A stretch of 64,000 bases of DNA from Bradyrhizobium sp. SZCCT0231 (GCF_018130245.1 NZ_JAFCKP010000001.1:496001-560000); one strand, 5' to 3'; shown: positions 8,667 through 18,928, counted from the first letter of the stretch. The notes: generated from the letters alone by a model not told the origin. A program made the numbers and translations.

Positions 8667-9593
8667 TCAGCTCGCGGCCAGTTGGGCCGGAAGCCGGAAT
8701 TCGATGTCTTCCTCGCGGCCCGGCAACACCGAGACCTTCACTGGTCCGATCCGCCGCATCGCTTCGATCACGTCATCCACGAGTACCTCGGGCGCCGAAG
8801 CGCCGGCCGTGACGCCGACGGTCCTGGCATCCTTCAACCACGCCGGATTGAGCTCGCTGCCGTCGGCAATCAAATAACTCGCGACGCCGGCTTCGGTGCC
8901 GATTTCGCGGAGCCGGTTCGAGTTCGAGCTATTGGCAGCGCCCACCACCAAGATCACGTCGACCAGCTTGCTCAGGTTCCTTACCGCAGATTGGCGGTTC
9001 TGTGTCGCATAGCAGATATCCCGGATATCCGGGCCTTGAATATCTGTAAAGCGGGCCTGGAGGGCCGCAATGATGTCCCGGGTGTCGTCGACCGACAGGG
9101 TGGTCTGGGTGATGTAGGCCACTGGCGTATCCGCCGGCAGGGTCAGGGCCTTAACCTCTTCAACGCTTTGAACAAGCAGCACCGGCCCCGGGACCTGGCC
9201 CATCGTGCCCTCGACCTCGGGGTGGCCGGCGTGGCCGATCAGGATCAGGGTGCGGCCCTTGCTGATGTACCGCTTCCCCTGATTGTGAACTTTCGTGACC
9301 AGCGGGCAGGTGGCATTGAGCACCGGAAGGTCGCGCGCGGCGGCCTCTTCCTCGACGCTGCGGGCGACGCCATGGGCGCTGAACACCGTGACCGCCTTGG
9401 GCGGAACCTCGGAAAGTTCCTCGACGAAGATGGCGCCTTTGTTTTTCAGGCTCTCGACCACGTATTTGTTATGCACGATCTCATGGCGCACGTAGACGGG
9501 CGGGCCGTACTTCTCCAGCGCCCGTTCCACGATCTCGATCGCACGCACCACGCCCGCGCAGAAGCCGCGCGGCTGCGCCAGATAAACTTCCAT
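8667..9593 (-). CDS. ispH: 4-hydroxy-3-methylbut-2-enyl diphosphate reductase
   Basis: A 308-residue IspH, the last enzyme of the MEP isoprenoid pathway, giving IPP and DMAPP. The iron-sulfur cysteines are visible at C12 ([10 protein letters not shown]), in [11 protein letters not shown] and in ICYATQNRQ, and the conserved His residues are in [10 protein letters not shown] and SAHGV. The ATG at 9593 starts directly at the family N terminus ([14 protein letters not shown]). An upstream in-frame start would add 49 residues with no family match. Its place beside hpnH couples precursor supply to hopanoid synthesis. Confidence 0.95.
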   Translation of the reverse strand: MEVYLAQPRGFCAGVVRAIEIVERALEKYGPPVYVRHEIVHNKYVVESLKNKGAIFVEELSEVPPKAVTVFSAHGVARSVEEEAAARDLPVLNATCPLVTKVHNQGKRYISKGRTLILIGHAGHPEVEGTMGQVPGPVLLVQSVEEVKALTLPADTPVAYITQTTLSVDDTRDIIAALQARFTDIQGPDIRDICYATQNRQSAVRNLSKLVDVILVVGAANSSNSNRLREIGTEAGVASYLIADGSELNPAWLKDARTVGVTAGASAPEVLVDDVIEAMRRIGPVKVSVLPGREEDIEFRLPAQLAAS

Positions 9594-10040
9594 TGGACGC
9601 CCATCACGCAAGTTGCACCAATCCGCTTCAAAGTCCCCGGCGGCACCCCGATACTGACCAAGGGGTGCAATATCCGCACCATTGGTTCGCGCATGCGGTA
9701 GCCGCCCACCCCCGTGGGGCTTCGGCGCATGGAGGCGCAATACTTTGTGTCAAAAAATCGGCAATAAGGAAAGATCGGAACTCGGACAAGCCATTTCCGA
9801 GGTATTTTAGTAGGGTTCACAGGCTGCGCAAGTGCGCGACATTCGTGCATCGTCCTTCGTCACTTTCCCGCCTCAACTCCCCGGCTATACCGGCCGCCCG
9901 CATGATTTTGCCACGGTCTCCCGCCGTTTACCTCGAACTTCCTCGCGGCGAGAACCATCAAAACAGCAATAGGTTTCGCCCGGGAACTCCGATAAACAGC
10001 GGGCGTTTCCGGCAAGCTGTTAACCGCAGAAAGAAAAGAA
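9594..10040. other. Divergent intergenic region ispH / hpnN
   Basis: There are 447 bases between the minus-strand ispH start and the plus-strand hpnN start. It must hold both promoters. I see no convincing gene, no hairpin terminator and no repeat. The stretch around 9745-9815 is less GC-rich than its flanks and is the likeliest promoter zone for ispH. Confidence 0.5.
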
Positions 10041-12629
10041 GTGCTGCAAAGCGTAGTCGTCGCCATCGTCAGGGCCTGCACCCGGTTTGCCTCCCTCGTC
10101 GTCATTCTCGGGCTCCTGCTGTCGGTCGGAGCGGGCTACTACGCTGCGCGCCACTTCGCCATCAACACCGACATCAACTCGCTGATTGCCCAAAATCTGG
10201 ACTGGCGCCAGCGCGACCAGCAGTTCGATCGCTCCTTCGATCGCGATGCGACGATCACGGCGGTCGTCGAGGCCAAGACCCCCGAAATGGCGAGCGCGGC
10301 GGCGGACGCGCTCTATGCCAAGCTGAAGGACGACAAGACCAACTTCCATTCGATGCAGCAGCTCGGCAGCGGCGAGTTCTTCGAGAAGAACGGCCTGTTG
10401 TTCCTGCCGACCGAGGAGGTCGCCAAGATCACCGGCCAGTTCGAATCCGCCGCGCCGCTGATCGAGATCATGGCCGGCGATCCCTCGATTCGCGGCCTGA
10501 CCGGTGCGCTGGAGACGGGCCTTGCCGGTGTCAAGCGCGGCCAGGTCAAGCTCGACAACACCGAACGGCCCTTCAACCTGATCGCGCAGACGGTCGAGAC
10601 CGTGCTCAACAAGGGCAACGCCAGCTTCTCCTGGCGCGAGCTCGTCAGCGACGAACCGTTGAAGGATTCGGACAAGCGCGCCTTCATCGAGTTCAAGCCG
10701 ATCCTCGATTACAACGCGCTGGAGCCGGGCAAGGGCGCGACCGACGCGATCCGGAAAGCGGCGGCCGATCTGGATTTCCCGACCAAATACCAGGCGCGGG
10801 TGCGGCTGACCGGCCCGGTCCCGATCGCCAACGAGGAATACGCCACCGTCCAGGAAGGCGCCGTCGTCAACGGCATCGGCACCGTCCTCGTCGTGCTGCT
10901 GATCCTGTGGCTGGCGCTGCATTCGGCGAAGATCATCTTTGCGGTGTTCGTCAATCTCTTCGTGGGACTTGCGATCACGACGGCGGCCGGCCTGATGATG
11001 GTCGGCTCGCTCAATCTGCTGTCGATCGCCTTCGCGGTGCTGTTCGTCGGCTTAGGGGTCGATTTCGGCATCCAGTACAGCGTCCGCTATCGCTCCGAGC
11101 GCTACAAGCACAATGACCTCTCGGGCGCGCTGGTGCTGGCGGCCAAGCGCTCGGCGGTGCCGCTGTCGCTGGCGGCAATGGCCACCGCGGCGGGCTTCCT
11201 CTGCTTCATGCCGACCGACTACAAGGGCATCTCGGAGCTCGGCCAGATTGCCGGTGTCGGCATGCTGGTGGCGTTCGTGTCCAGCATCACCGTGCTGCCG
11301 GCGCTGCTCAAGCTCCTGAACCCGCCCGGCGAGCCGGAGCCCGTCGGCTACGCCTTCCTGGCGCCGCTGGATCATTTCCTGGAGAAGCATCGCGTGCTGA
11401 TCGTCGGTGGCACGCTGCTGCTCGCGCTCGGCGGCCTGCCGCTGCTCTACTTCATGAAGTTCGACTTCAACCCGATGAACCTGCGCAACCCGAAGGCCGA
11501 ATCGATCGCCACCTTCCTCGACCTGCGCAAGGACCCCAACACCGGCGCCAATGCCATCAACGTGATGACGACGTCGCAAGAGCAGGCGAGGCAGGTCGAG
11601 GCGAAGCTGGAGAAGGTGCCCGAGGTGCTCAGGGTGATGTCGCTCGACAGCTTCGTGCCGCAGGACCAGCCGCCGAAGCTGAAGCTGCTCGCGCAGGGGG
11701 CCAAGGTGCTGAACCCCGCGCTGAACCCCGATCAGATCGATGCGGCGCCGACGGATCAGGAAAATGTCGAAGCGCTGAAGTCTTCAGTCGACAATCTGCG
11801 CCGGACCGCGGGCGATGCGAAGGGGCCGGGGGCGGTCGCCTCGCGCCGTCTTGCGGACGCGCTGGAGAAGCTCGCCAATGGCGAGGAGGCCACGCGCAAC
11901 AAGGCGCAGGACGTGTTCGTCACGCCAATGAAGATCGTGTTCGACCAGCTCAGGAGCGCCATGCAGGCCGAGCCGGTCACCCTGAAGTCACTGCCGCCCG
12001 ATCTCGTCAGCGCCTGGAAGAGCAAGGACGGCATCATCCGCGTCGAGGCGCTGCCCAAGGGCGATCCCAACGACAACGACACGCTGCGCAAATTCGCTGC
12101 GGCGGTGCTCGCGGCCGAGCCGACCGCGATCGGCGGACCGGTCTCGATCCTGAAGTCCGGCGACACCGTGGTGAAGGCGTTCATTCACGCCGGCATCTAC
12201 GCGCTGCTGGTGATCGGGCTCTTGCTGTGGATCACGCTACGCCGGTTCGTCGACGTGCTGATGACGCTGGTGCCGCTTCTGGTTGCCGGCGCGGTCACGC
12301 TCGAGATTTGCGTGTTGATCGGCCTGCCGCTGAACTTCGCCAACATCGTTGCGTTTCCGCTGCTGCTGGGTGTCGGTGTCGCCTTCAAGATCTATTATGT
12401 CGTGGCCTGGCGCTCGGGTAGGACAAACCTGCTCCAGACCAGCCTGACGCGCGCGATCTTCTTCAGTGCGTTGACGACGGCGACCGCGTTCGGCAGCCTG
12501 TGGCTGTCGAGCCATCCCGGCACGTCCAGCATGGGCAAGCTGCTGGCCCTCTCGCTGGTGACGACGCTCGCGGCCGTGCTGCTATTCCAGCCGGCTCTAA
12601 TGGGCAAACCCCGCAATCTCAGGGAGTAG
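10041..12629 (+). CDS. hpnN: Hopanoid RND transporter HpnN
   Basis: An 862-residue RND/MMPL-superfamily inner-membrane transporter. Layout: one N-terminal membrane helix (about residues 10-35), a large periplasmic loop, five or six helices around residues 270-400 (including GVDFGIQYSVRYR), a second periplasmic loop, and a second helix bundle at about 710-850. In Rhodopseudomonas HpnN moves hopanoids to the outer membrane. The start is a GTG preceded by a purine-rich stretch (AAGAAAAGAA). Its 3' end overlaps the convergent DUF2147 gene by 33 bases. Confidence 0.93.
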   Translation: MLQSVVVAIVRACTRFASLVVILGLLLSVGAGYYAARHFAINTDINSLIAQNLDWRQRDQQFDRSFDRDATITAVVEAKTPEMASAAADALYAKLKDDKTNFHSMQQLGSGEFFEKNGLLFLPTEEVAKITGQFESAAPLIEIMAGDPSIRGLTGALETGLAGVKRGQVKLDNTERPFNLIAQTVETVLNKGNASFSWRELVSDEPLKDSDKRAFIEFKPILDYNALEPGKGATDAIRKAAADLDFPTKYQARVRLTGPVPIANEEYATVQEGAVVNGIGTVLVVLLILWLALHSAKIIFAVFVNLFVGLAITTAAGLMMVGSLNLLSIAFAVLFVGLGVDFGIQYSVRYRSERYKHNDLSGALVLAAKRSAVPLSLAAMATAAGFLCFMPTDYKGISELGQIAGVGMLVAFVSSITVLPALLKLLNPPGEPEPVGYAFLAPLDHFLEKHRVLIVGGTLLLALGGLPLLYFMKFDFNPMNLRNPKAESIATFLDLRKDPNTGANAINVMTTSQEQARQVEAKLEKVPEVLRVMSLDSFVPQDQPPKLKLLAQGAKVLNPALNPDQIDAAPTDQENVEALKSSVDNLRRTAGDAKGPGAVASRRLADALEKLANGEEATRNKAQDVFVTPMKIVFDQLRSAMQAEPVTLKSLPPDLVSAWKSKDGIIRVEALPKGDPNDNDTLRKFAAAVLAAEPTAIGGPVSILKSGDTVVKAFIHAGIYALLVIGLLLWITLRRFVDVLMTLVPLLVAGAVTLEICVLIGLPLNFANIVAFPLLLGVGVAFKIYYVVAWRSGRTNLLQTSLTRAIFFSALTTATAFGSLWLSSHPGTSSMGKLLALSLVTTLAAVLLFQPALMGKPRNLRE

Positions 12630-13250
12630 GCAGATGTCGCCGACGGAGTCGGCGGCGCCCTTCTGACCGGGCTTGGCTGCGCCGGCAGCCTTCGGAGCTG
12701 CGGGCGCAGGCGCGGTGGCGCCTGTCGTGGCTTGGGCTGCTTGGGCCCCTTGGGCCCCTTGGGCTTTCGGCGCGGCACCGCCGGATTTCGGCGCGCCCTT
12801 GGCCATGGCGTTGACAGGACTCGAGGGGATTGGCGGGGCGACCCGGGTCCACGTCTCGCCGCCACAGAGGAAGCCCATCACGCAGCCTTTGATTTCGAGC
12901 TGATCGGGACCGGCCGGCGTGATGGTCGCGCTGTAGAGCTGGCCATCCTTGGCGTTGTAGACCTGTCCTTCCCACTGATCGACGCCGGGCTTCTTCTTCA
13001 TGTCGATCAGGGTTGCCATGCCCATCGTCGGCCTGTTCTTTTTCGAGACATCCGGATTGTTCTCGTCGCGCCCACCGGGCTGCTTTTCCCAGGAAACCGC
13101 ACCCCACATGCTGCCATAGCATTGGGCGACACGGATGGTGGCGACGCCGTCGGCGACCCGCCAGTCGCCGGTCGGGTCTGCAGCGAGCGCGGGGGTCAGG
13201 CAGGTGTAACCGCCGGCCAGTATAATTCCGGTGTAAAGGGCCAAACGCAT
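12597..13250 (-). CDS. DUF2147-family periplasmic protein
   Basis: A 217-residue protein with a signal peptide (MRLALYTGIILAGGYTCLTPALA-A). It has one DUF2147 domain at about residues 25-135: GDWRVADGVATIRV, then WEGQVYNAKDGQLYSATITP and LEIKGCVMGFLCGGETWTRV. The C-terminal third is low-complexity Ala/Gly/Gln/Pro-rich. DUF2147 proteins are periplasmic and of unknown function. I use the start at 13250, which begins the signal peptide. It is read toward hpnN and overlaps the hpnN end by 33 bases. Confidence 0.85.
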   Translation of the reverse strand: MRLALYTGIILAGGYTCLTPALAADPTGDWRVADGVATIRVAQCYGSMWGAVSWEKQPGGRDENNPDVSKKNRPTMGMATLIDMKKKPGVDQWEGQVYNAKDGQLYSATITPAGPDQLEIKGCVMGFLCGGETWTRVAPPIPSSPVNAMAKGAPKSGGAAPKAQGAQGAQAAQATTGATAPAPAAPKAAGAAKPGQKGAADSVGDICLLPEIAGFAH

Positions 13251-13393
13251 GAGTGTTCCTTGGCAGTGCAACATGATCTAAAAGCTGTGCTTGCGAAGAT
13301 GGTCCGAAAAAGGGCAAAAGGCCGCACAGACCGTTTACAGTAATGGTCCGGTTTCCAGTTGACGAGACGGCCCTCAACCGAAGTATGTAGCGG

Positions 13394-14785
13394 ATGCACA
13401 GCCCAAATCCAGACATGTCTCAGCTATTCGCGGACCGTCAGGCCCAGCGCAGCACCCTGCATAACCGGTATCTGAACGAGCAGTTCGTTCGGGTCCTCAA
13501 GACGATCGGCTACGATGTCGGTTTCCAGAAGGGGCAGGGGCAGTACCTCTACGACCGCGAGGGCGCGCGCTACCTCGACCTGTTGTCCGGATTTGGCGTG
13601 TTTGCGATCGGGCGCAATCACCCGGTCATGCGCGAGGCGCTCAAGAGCGTGCTCGATGCCGACCTGCCCAACCTCGTCCAGTTCGACGTCTCGACGCTCG
13701 CCGGCGTGCTGGCCGAGCGCCTGCTGAAATACGTTCCCTATCTCGACAAGGCGTTCTTCGCCAATTCCGGCGCGGAATGCGTCGAGGCCGCGATCAAGTT
13801 CGCACGCGGCGCCACCGGCCGCCCCGGCATCGTGTATTGCGCCCACGGCTATCACGGCCTGACCTATGGCGCGCTGTCGCTGACCGGTGACTCGAATTTC
13901 CGCACCGGCTTCGAGCCGCTGCTGCCGGGCTGCACCCCGGTCCCGTTCAACGATCTGGCCGCGCTCGAAAAGGCGCTGGCCTCGCGCGAGGTCGCGGCCT
14001 TCGTCGTCGAGCCGATCCAGGGCAAGGGCGTCAACATGCCCACCGACGAGTTTCTGCCCGGCGCGGCCGCGCTCTGCAAGAAATACGGCACGCTGTTCGT
14101 CGCAGACGAGATCCAGACCGGCATGGGCCGCACCGGCCGCTTCCTCGCGGTCGAGCACTGGAACGTCGAGCCCGACATGGTGCTGCTGTCGAAGTCGCTG
14201 TCCGGCGGCCACGTGCCGGTCGGCGCCGTGCTGACGCGCAAGGCCATCTTCGACAAGATCTTCAACCAGATGGACCGCGCGGTGGTGCACGGCTCCACCT
14301 TCTCCAAGAACGATCTCGCCATGGCCGCGGGCATCGCCACGCTCGACGTCATGGAGTCCGAGAAGCTGATCGAGTCCGCGGCCAAGCGCGGCGCCGAGCT
14401 GCGCCTCGCGCTGACCCGCATGGTACCCGGCTACGAGCTGCTCAAGGAAGTCCGCGGCAAGGGCCTGATGATCGGCATCGAGTTCGGCCCGCCGAAATCG
14501 CTGCGCCTGCGGGCCTCCTGGAACGTGCTGGAGACCGCCAACAAGGGCCTGTTCTGCCAGCTCATCACCGTGCCGCTGTTCAAGGATCACAAGATCCTCA
14601 CGCAAGTGGCCGGCCACGGCAGCCACACCATCAAGCTGCTGCCGCCGCTCACCATCACCGAGGAAGACTGCGCCTGGATCGAGCGCGCCTTCGACGACGT
14701 CATCGCCGGCAGCCACAAGGTCCCCGGCGCGATCTGGTCGCTCGGCAAGACGCTGGTGGACAACGCGGTGAGAAGGTCGGCTTAA
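13394..14785 (+). CDS. hpnO: Hopanoid aminotransferase HpnO
   Basis: A 463-residue class-III PLP aminotransferase (ornithine/acetylornithine type). Visible motifs: the cofactor-binding NSGAECVEAAIKFAR, the strand with VADEIQTGMGRTG, and the Schiff-base lysine in LLSKSLSGGHVPVGA. HpnO makes aminobacteriohopanetriol from the aldehyde formed from ribosylhopane. It sits at the end of the hopanoid locus, 143 bases from the DUF2147 gene. In isolation the family could be read as an ornithine-type aminotransferase; the context and the N terminus favour HpnO. Confidence 0.88.
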   Translation: MHSPNPDMSQLFADRQAQRSTLHNRYLNEQFVRVLKTIGYDVGFQKGQGQYLYDREGARYLDLLSGFGVFAIGRNHPVMREALKSVLDADLPNLVQFDVSTLAGVLAERLLKYVPYLDKAFFANSGAECVEAAIKFARGATGRPGIVYCAHGYHGLTYGALSLTGDSNFRTGFEPLLPGCTPVPFNDLAALEKALASREVAAFVVEPIQGKGVNMPTDEFLPGAAALCKKYGTLFVADEIQTGMGRTGRFLAVEHWNVEPDMVLLSKSLSGGHVPVGAVLTRKAIFDKIFNQMDRAVVHGSTFSKNDLAMAAGIATLDVMESEKLIESAAKRGAELRLALTRMVPGYELLKEVRGKGLMIGIEFGPPKSLRLRASWNVLETANKGLFCQLITVPLFKDHKILTQVAGHGSHTIKLLPPLTITEEDCAWIERAFDDVIAGSHKVPGAIWSLGKTLVDNAVRRSA

Positions 14786-15077
14786 GACCGATTGCTCAAG
14801 CCGCTTCAGGCTTGCTCGCCGCTTCGATCTGATCGAGCGCGATGGGGCGTGTCTACCTCAGTGGGGCAAAAACCGTATTGAATAGCGGTTGGACGTCGCC
14901 GTTCTTTTCGACCCGCGAGAATGGCGCCGTGTTGTGTTACATCGACGATCGGGATGTCCATCCAGGCCTTGCTTCGGATCAGAGGCGAAATTGTTGGACG
15001 CATCCTGCGGGCCGCGGACAGGCCGATCAGGAAATGCGTGTCGTCGACTTTCACCGAGAGCGCGGCAGTGGGGGTGC
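14786..15077. other. Intergenic region after hpnO, no clear gene
   Basis: There are 292 bases between the hpnO stop and the broken hydrolase. A minus-strand open frame of about 110 codons (14806-15138) crosses it, but I recognise no family, no good start and no ribosome site, so I do not call it. The weak hairpin around 14795-14815 lacks a T run. Confidence 0.4.
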
Positions 15078-15946
15078 TTACTTTGAAAATTCTTGCACTG
15101 CTTTCACCACACGCTGCGGCACTTCCTGCGCCACACAATGCCCGGCGTCCTCAAACATCAGCGTACTGACGCGCGGAATGAGCGACTCCGCGCGTCGCGC
15201 CATCTCCCAGTAGATCGGCCCCGACTTCGCGGCAGTCGTGACGCGTACCGGGCAATCGATTTCAGCGAGCGAGCCGAACGGATTGCCGCGGGCATCGCCA
15301 ACGTAGACCTGCGCCATCGCCTCATAGATTGGACGGATTCGATCTCCGGCATGCAGCAGAGCCGGACCCTGCCATCGTCGAGCGTCACGAAACCGTGTCG
15401 CACATAGGCCCGAAGCGAGGTGTCGGTCCAATCCGCAAATGCCGGCGCTGCGCGGTAGCGGTTGAAGACGGCATCGGAGTTGTCGAATTCGGCCTGGCGG
15501 CGCAGCGCACCTTGCACGCGGGACAGGGAGTCTTCGTCCAATCCGCCGGAGAGCGCCGCGCGCGGATCCATGATGGTCGGCTCCATCACGAACAGCCGCG
15601 TGAAACATCCGGGCAACAGCTTTGCGGCAAGCAGGAGATCGGTCGCACCCGCGCTGTGGCCAATGCCGTAGACGTTGCGTAGCTTCAACGCGTCGATCAC
15701 CCGACAGATGTCGCCGGCAAAATCGAGGAAATGGTAGGAGTCGGGCTTGTGGCTCGCGCCATGGCCGCGGCGGTCGAGCGCATAGACCGTGTAGGTCGAT
15801 GCAAGATCGCGCGCGACCTCGTCCCAGACGTCGGCGACGAAACCGGTGCCGTGCACGAGGAGAGCGGGCGGCTTCCCGCTCTCGCCCCATTGCAGCATGG
15901 CGATCTCTGCGTCGGCGGGGCCGATTGAAAAGCGCTGACTGATCAT
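15078..15946 (-). pseudogene. Alpha/beta hydrolase, frameshifted
   Basis: The N-terminal two thirds (15946 down to about 15333) encode an alpha/beta hydrolase with the oxyanion region VHGTGF, the strand ALDRRGHG, and the nucleophile elbow G-H-S-A-G. After residue about 205 this frame loses similarity. The next frame continues the family from IYEAMAQVYVG to the catalytic-histidine region DAGHCVAQEVP and stops at 15078. The shift maps to 15330-15333, where one more base in the CC run (minus strand) would restore the frame. Either a recent one-base deletion or a sequencing error; the Ser and His of the triad are now in different frames. Confidence 0.75.
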
Positions 15947-15958
15947 GGTGATCGGATG

Positions 15959-17578
15959 CTACTTCGCATCCTCCAAAATCATCGTCGCGCCTTTCTCGGC
16001 GATCATCGCGGTCGGCGTGTTGGTGTTGCCTGAGGTGATCGTCGGCATGATCGAGGCATCGACGATGCGCAGGCCGTCGAGGCCGTAGAAGCGCAACCGC
16101 TCGTCCACCACCGCCATCGGATCGTTCGCCGTGCCCATCTTCGCCGTGCCGACGGGATGGAAGATGGTGGTGCCGATGTCGCCGGCGGCTTTCGCGAGGG
16201 AGGCATCGTCGTCGCCGACGGAGGGGCCCGGCAGATATTCGCTGGGGCGATACTTGGCCAGCGCTTTCTGCTGCATCAGGCGCCGCGTGGTGCGAATGGC
16301 GTCGGCGGCGACCTGGCGGTCGTCGTCGGTCGACAGGTAATTTGGCGCGATGATCGGCTTCTCATCAGGCGTTGTCGCGCGCAACCGCACGGTACCGCGC
16401 GAGGTCGGCTGCAGATTGCACGCGCTCACCGTGATCGCAGGGAAACGGTGCAAGGGATCGCCGAACTTGTCGAGCGACAGCGGCTGCACGTGGAACTGGA
16501 TGTTGGCGCGGGCGCGCGTCGCATCGGAGCGCGTGAAGATGCCGAGCTGCGACGGCGCCATGGTCAGCGGGCCGCGGCGGCGGAAAGCGTAGTCGAGCCC
16601 CATCAGGCCGCGGCGGAACAGGTTGTAGTAGGTCTCGTTCAGCGTGCGCACGCCCTCGACCTTGTAGATCGCGCGCTGCTGCAGGTGATCCTGCAGATTG
16701 CGCCCCACGCCGGGCTTGTCCATGACGATGTCGATGCCGAGCGGGGACAGCCAGTCGGCCGGTCCAATGCCGGAGCGATGCAGGACCTGCACCGAGCCGA
16801 TCGAGCCGGCCGAGAGCACCACTTCGCGTTTCGCCCGCGCCTCGATGATCTCGCCGTTCTGGATGAAGCGCACGCCGACGGCGCGGCCCTGCTCGATGAT
16901 GAGGCGGTCGACCAGCACATGCTTCTCGAGCCGCAGATTGGGGCGGTTCAGCGCGGGCTTGAGGAAGCCGCGCGCCGACGACCAGCGCCGGCCGCGCTTC
17001 TGGTTGACATGGAAATAGCTGGTGCCTTCGTTGTCGCCAGTGTTGAAATCCGGGATGCGCTTGATGCCCATCTCCTCGGCAGCATCGCCGACGGCGTCGA
17101 GAACGGCCCATGACAGCCGCGGTGCCTCGATGCGCCAGCCGCCGCCGGCGCCGTGATGCTCGCTGGCGCCGAGGAAGTGGTCCTCGAGCCGCTTGAACAG
17201 CGGCAGCACGTCGTCATAGCCCCAGCCGGTCAGCCCAAGCTGGCGCCAGTGATCGTAGTCGGCAGCCTGTCCGCGCATCGAGATCATGGCGTTGATCGCC
17301 GAGCAGCCGCCGATCACCTTGCCGCGGGGATAAGCCAGCGCGCGGCCGTTCAGGCCGGGCTCGGCCTCCGTCTTGAACATCCAGTCGGAGCGGGGATTGC
17401 CGATGGCGAAGAGATAGCCGACCGGGATGTGGAACCAGATCCAATTGTCGTCGCCGCCGGCTTCCAGGATGAGGACGCGGTTGTTGCGATCGGCCGACAG
17501 CCGGTTCGCGATGATACAGCCTGCCGTACCGGCTCCGACGACAATGTAGTCAAACTCACCTTCAAGCCGCCTCGGCAT
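15959..17578 (-). CDS. GMC-family FAD oxidoreductase (choline dehydrogenase-like)
   Basis: A 539-residue GMC oxidoreductase. The N-terminal FAD motif is DYIVVGAGTAGCIIANRL and the GMC signature 1 region is PRGKVIGGCSAINAMI. Signature 2 (SAGSIGSVQVLHRSGIG) is at about residue 250, and the C-terminal catalytic His-Asn region contains TIFHPVGTAKMG and SGNTNTPTAMIAEK. These enzymes oxidise alcohols; the substrate cannot be told, although the overall pattern is like the choline/alcohol dehydrogenases. The ATG at 17578 is used since it starts just before the FAD motif. It lies 12 bases downstream of the broken hydrolase start on the same strand. Confidence 0.9.
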   Translation of the reverse strand: MPRRLEGEFDYIVVGAGTAGCIIANRLSADRNNRVLILEAGGDDNWIWFHIPVGYLFAIGNPRSDWMFKTEAEPGLNGRALAYPRGKVIGGCSAINAMISMRGQAADYDHWRQLGLTGWGYDDVLPLFKRLEDHFLGASEHHGAGGGWRIEAPRLSWAVLDAVGDAAEEMGIKRIPDFNTGDNEGTSYFHVNQKRGRRWSSARGFLKPALNRPNLRLEKHVLVDRLIIEQGRAVGVRFIQNGEIIEARAKREVVLSAGSIGSVQVLHRSGIGPADWLSPLGIDIVMDKPGVGRNLQDHLQQRAIYKVEGVRTLNETYYNLFRRGLMGLDYAFRRRGPLTMAPSQLGIFTRSDATRARANIQFHVQPLSLDKFGDPLHRFPAITVSACNLQPTSRGTVRLRATTPDEKPIIAPNYLSTDDDRQVAADAIRTTRRLMQQKALAKYRPSEYLPGPSVGDDDASLAKAAGDIGTTIFHPVGTAKMGTANDPMAVVDERLRFYGLDGLRIVDASIMPTITSGNTNTPTAMIAEKGATMILEDAK

Positions 17579-17751
17579 TCTGTTTCCACCCGGATGGTCT
17601 CTTTGCGTTCCGTCTAATAGGCAGACGCAGCGGGTCGGGACAAGCCCGGCCATGCCTGTTCGTCAGGGCCAGATCCCAATCCCAGGGAGTTGGGTGGACT
17701 GACGCTTGCATGGTAGACAGTCCTGTATTCTCAACAAGCTCGAGACCCTCC

Positions 17752-18924
17752 ATGCCCATCGTGAACCGCGTCGCCGACCTTCAACCCGATATCCAGGCCT
17801 GGCGGCGGGACATCCATGAGCATCCCGAGCTGCTGTATGACGTCCACCGCACCGCAGCATTCGTCGCGGACCGGCTGCGGGAGTTCGGCTGCGATGAGGT
17901 CGTGACCGGCCTCGGCCAGACCGGCGTGGTGGGCGTGATCAAGGGCAACAGGCCGGCCGGCGAGGGGCTCAAGGTGATCGGCATGCGTGCCGACATGGAC
18001 GCGCTGCCGGTCGAGGAGCAGACCAATCTGCCTTACGCCTCCAAGACCCCCGGCAAGATGCACGCCTGCGGCCATGACGGCCATACTGCGATGCTGCTGG
18101 GGGCCGCCCGCTATCTCGCCGAGACCCGCAATTTTGCCGGCGATGCCGTTGTGATCTTCCAGCCGGCCGAGGAGGGTGGCGCTGGCGGCGCGGCCATGGT
18201 CAAGGACGGCCTGATGGAGCGCTTCGGCATCGAGCAGGTCTACGGCATGCACAACGGGCCGGGCATCCCGGTCGGCTCGTTCGCGATCCGGCCGGGTCCG
18301 ATCATGGCGGCGACCGACGAGGTCGACATCATGATCGAGGGCGTCGGCGGCCACGCCGCGCGTCCGCACAAATGCGTCGATTCCGTGCTGGTCGGCGCGC
18401 AGGTGATCACGGCCTTGCAGTCGATCGTCGCGCGCAGCGTCGATCCCCTGGAATCCGCGGTGATCTCGATCTGCGAATTCCACGCCGGCAACGCCCGCAA
18501 CGTCATTCCGCAGACCGCGACGCTGAGAGGCACCATCCGCACGCTGTCGCCGGAGGTACGCAAGCTGGTCGAGAAGCGCGTGCATGAAGTCGTGGCAGGC
18601 GTGGCGCAGATCACCGGCGCCAAGATCGACCTGCGCTACAAGCGCAATTATCCCGTCGTGAACAATCATGCGGCGGAGACCGAGGTGGCGCGCCGCATTG
18701 CCACGCAGGTCGCGGGCGAGGCCAATGTGCACGAGATGGCGCCGCTGATGGGCGGCGAGGATTTCGCCTACATGCTGGAAGCGCGGCCCGGCGCCTTCAT
18801 CTTCTGCGGCAACGGCGACAGCGCCGGCCTGCATCACCCCGCCTATAATTTCAACGACGAGGCGATCGTCTTCGGCACGTCCTATTGGGTGAAGCTGGTC
18901 GAGGAGCAGCTCGCGGCGTCCTAG
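17752..18924 (+). CDS. M20-family amidohydrolase (hippurate/N-acyl-amino-acid hydrolase type)
   Basis: A 390-residue M20D metallo-amidohydrolase. Visible metal and catalytic motifs: MRADMDALPVEEQ, MHACGHDGHTAMLLGAARYL, FQPAEEGGAGGAAM, and the C-terminal MGGEDFAYMLEARPGAFIFCGNG. The lid/dimerisation domain lies at about residues 190-300. Members remove acyl groups from amino acids (hippurate hydrolase, N-acetyl-diaminopimelate or IAA-amino acid hydrolases); the exact substrate is not evident. An alternative start at 17710 would add 14 residues. A repeat follows directly after the stop. Confidence 0.9.
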   Translation: MPIVNRVADLQPDIQAWRRDIHEHPELLYDVHRTAAFVADRLREFGCDEVVTGLGQTGVVGVIKGNRPAGEGLKVIGMRADMDALPVEEQTNLPYASKTPGKMHACGHDGHTAMLLGAARYLAETRNFAGDAVVIFQPAEEGGAGGAAMVKDGLMERFGIEQVYGMHNGPGIPVGSFAIRPGPIMAATDEVDIMIEGVGGHAARPHKCVDSVLVGAQVITALQSIVARSVDPLESAVISICEFHAGNARNVIPQTATLRGTIRTLSPEVRKLVEKRVHEVVAGVAQITGAKIDLRYKRNYPVVNNHAAETEVARRIATQVAGEANVHEMAPLMGGEDFAYMLEARPGAFIFCGNGDSAGLHHPAYNFNDEAIVFGTSYWVKLVEEQLAAS

Positions 18925-18928
18925 TTCA

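Noticed and set aside
14806-15138. Minus-strand open frame of about 110 codons after hpnO
   Set aside because: It overlaps the hydrolase remnant, has no ribosome site and shows no recognisable domain.
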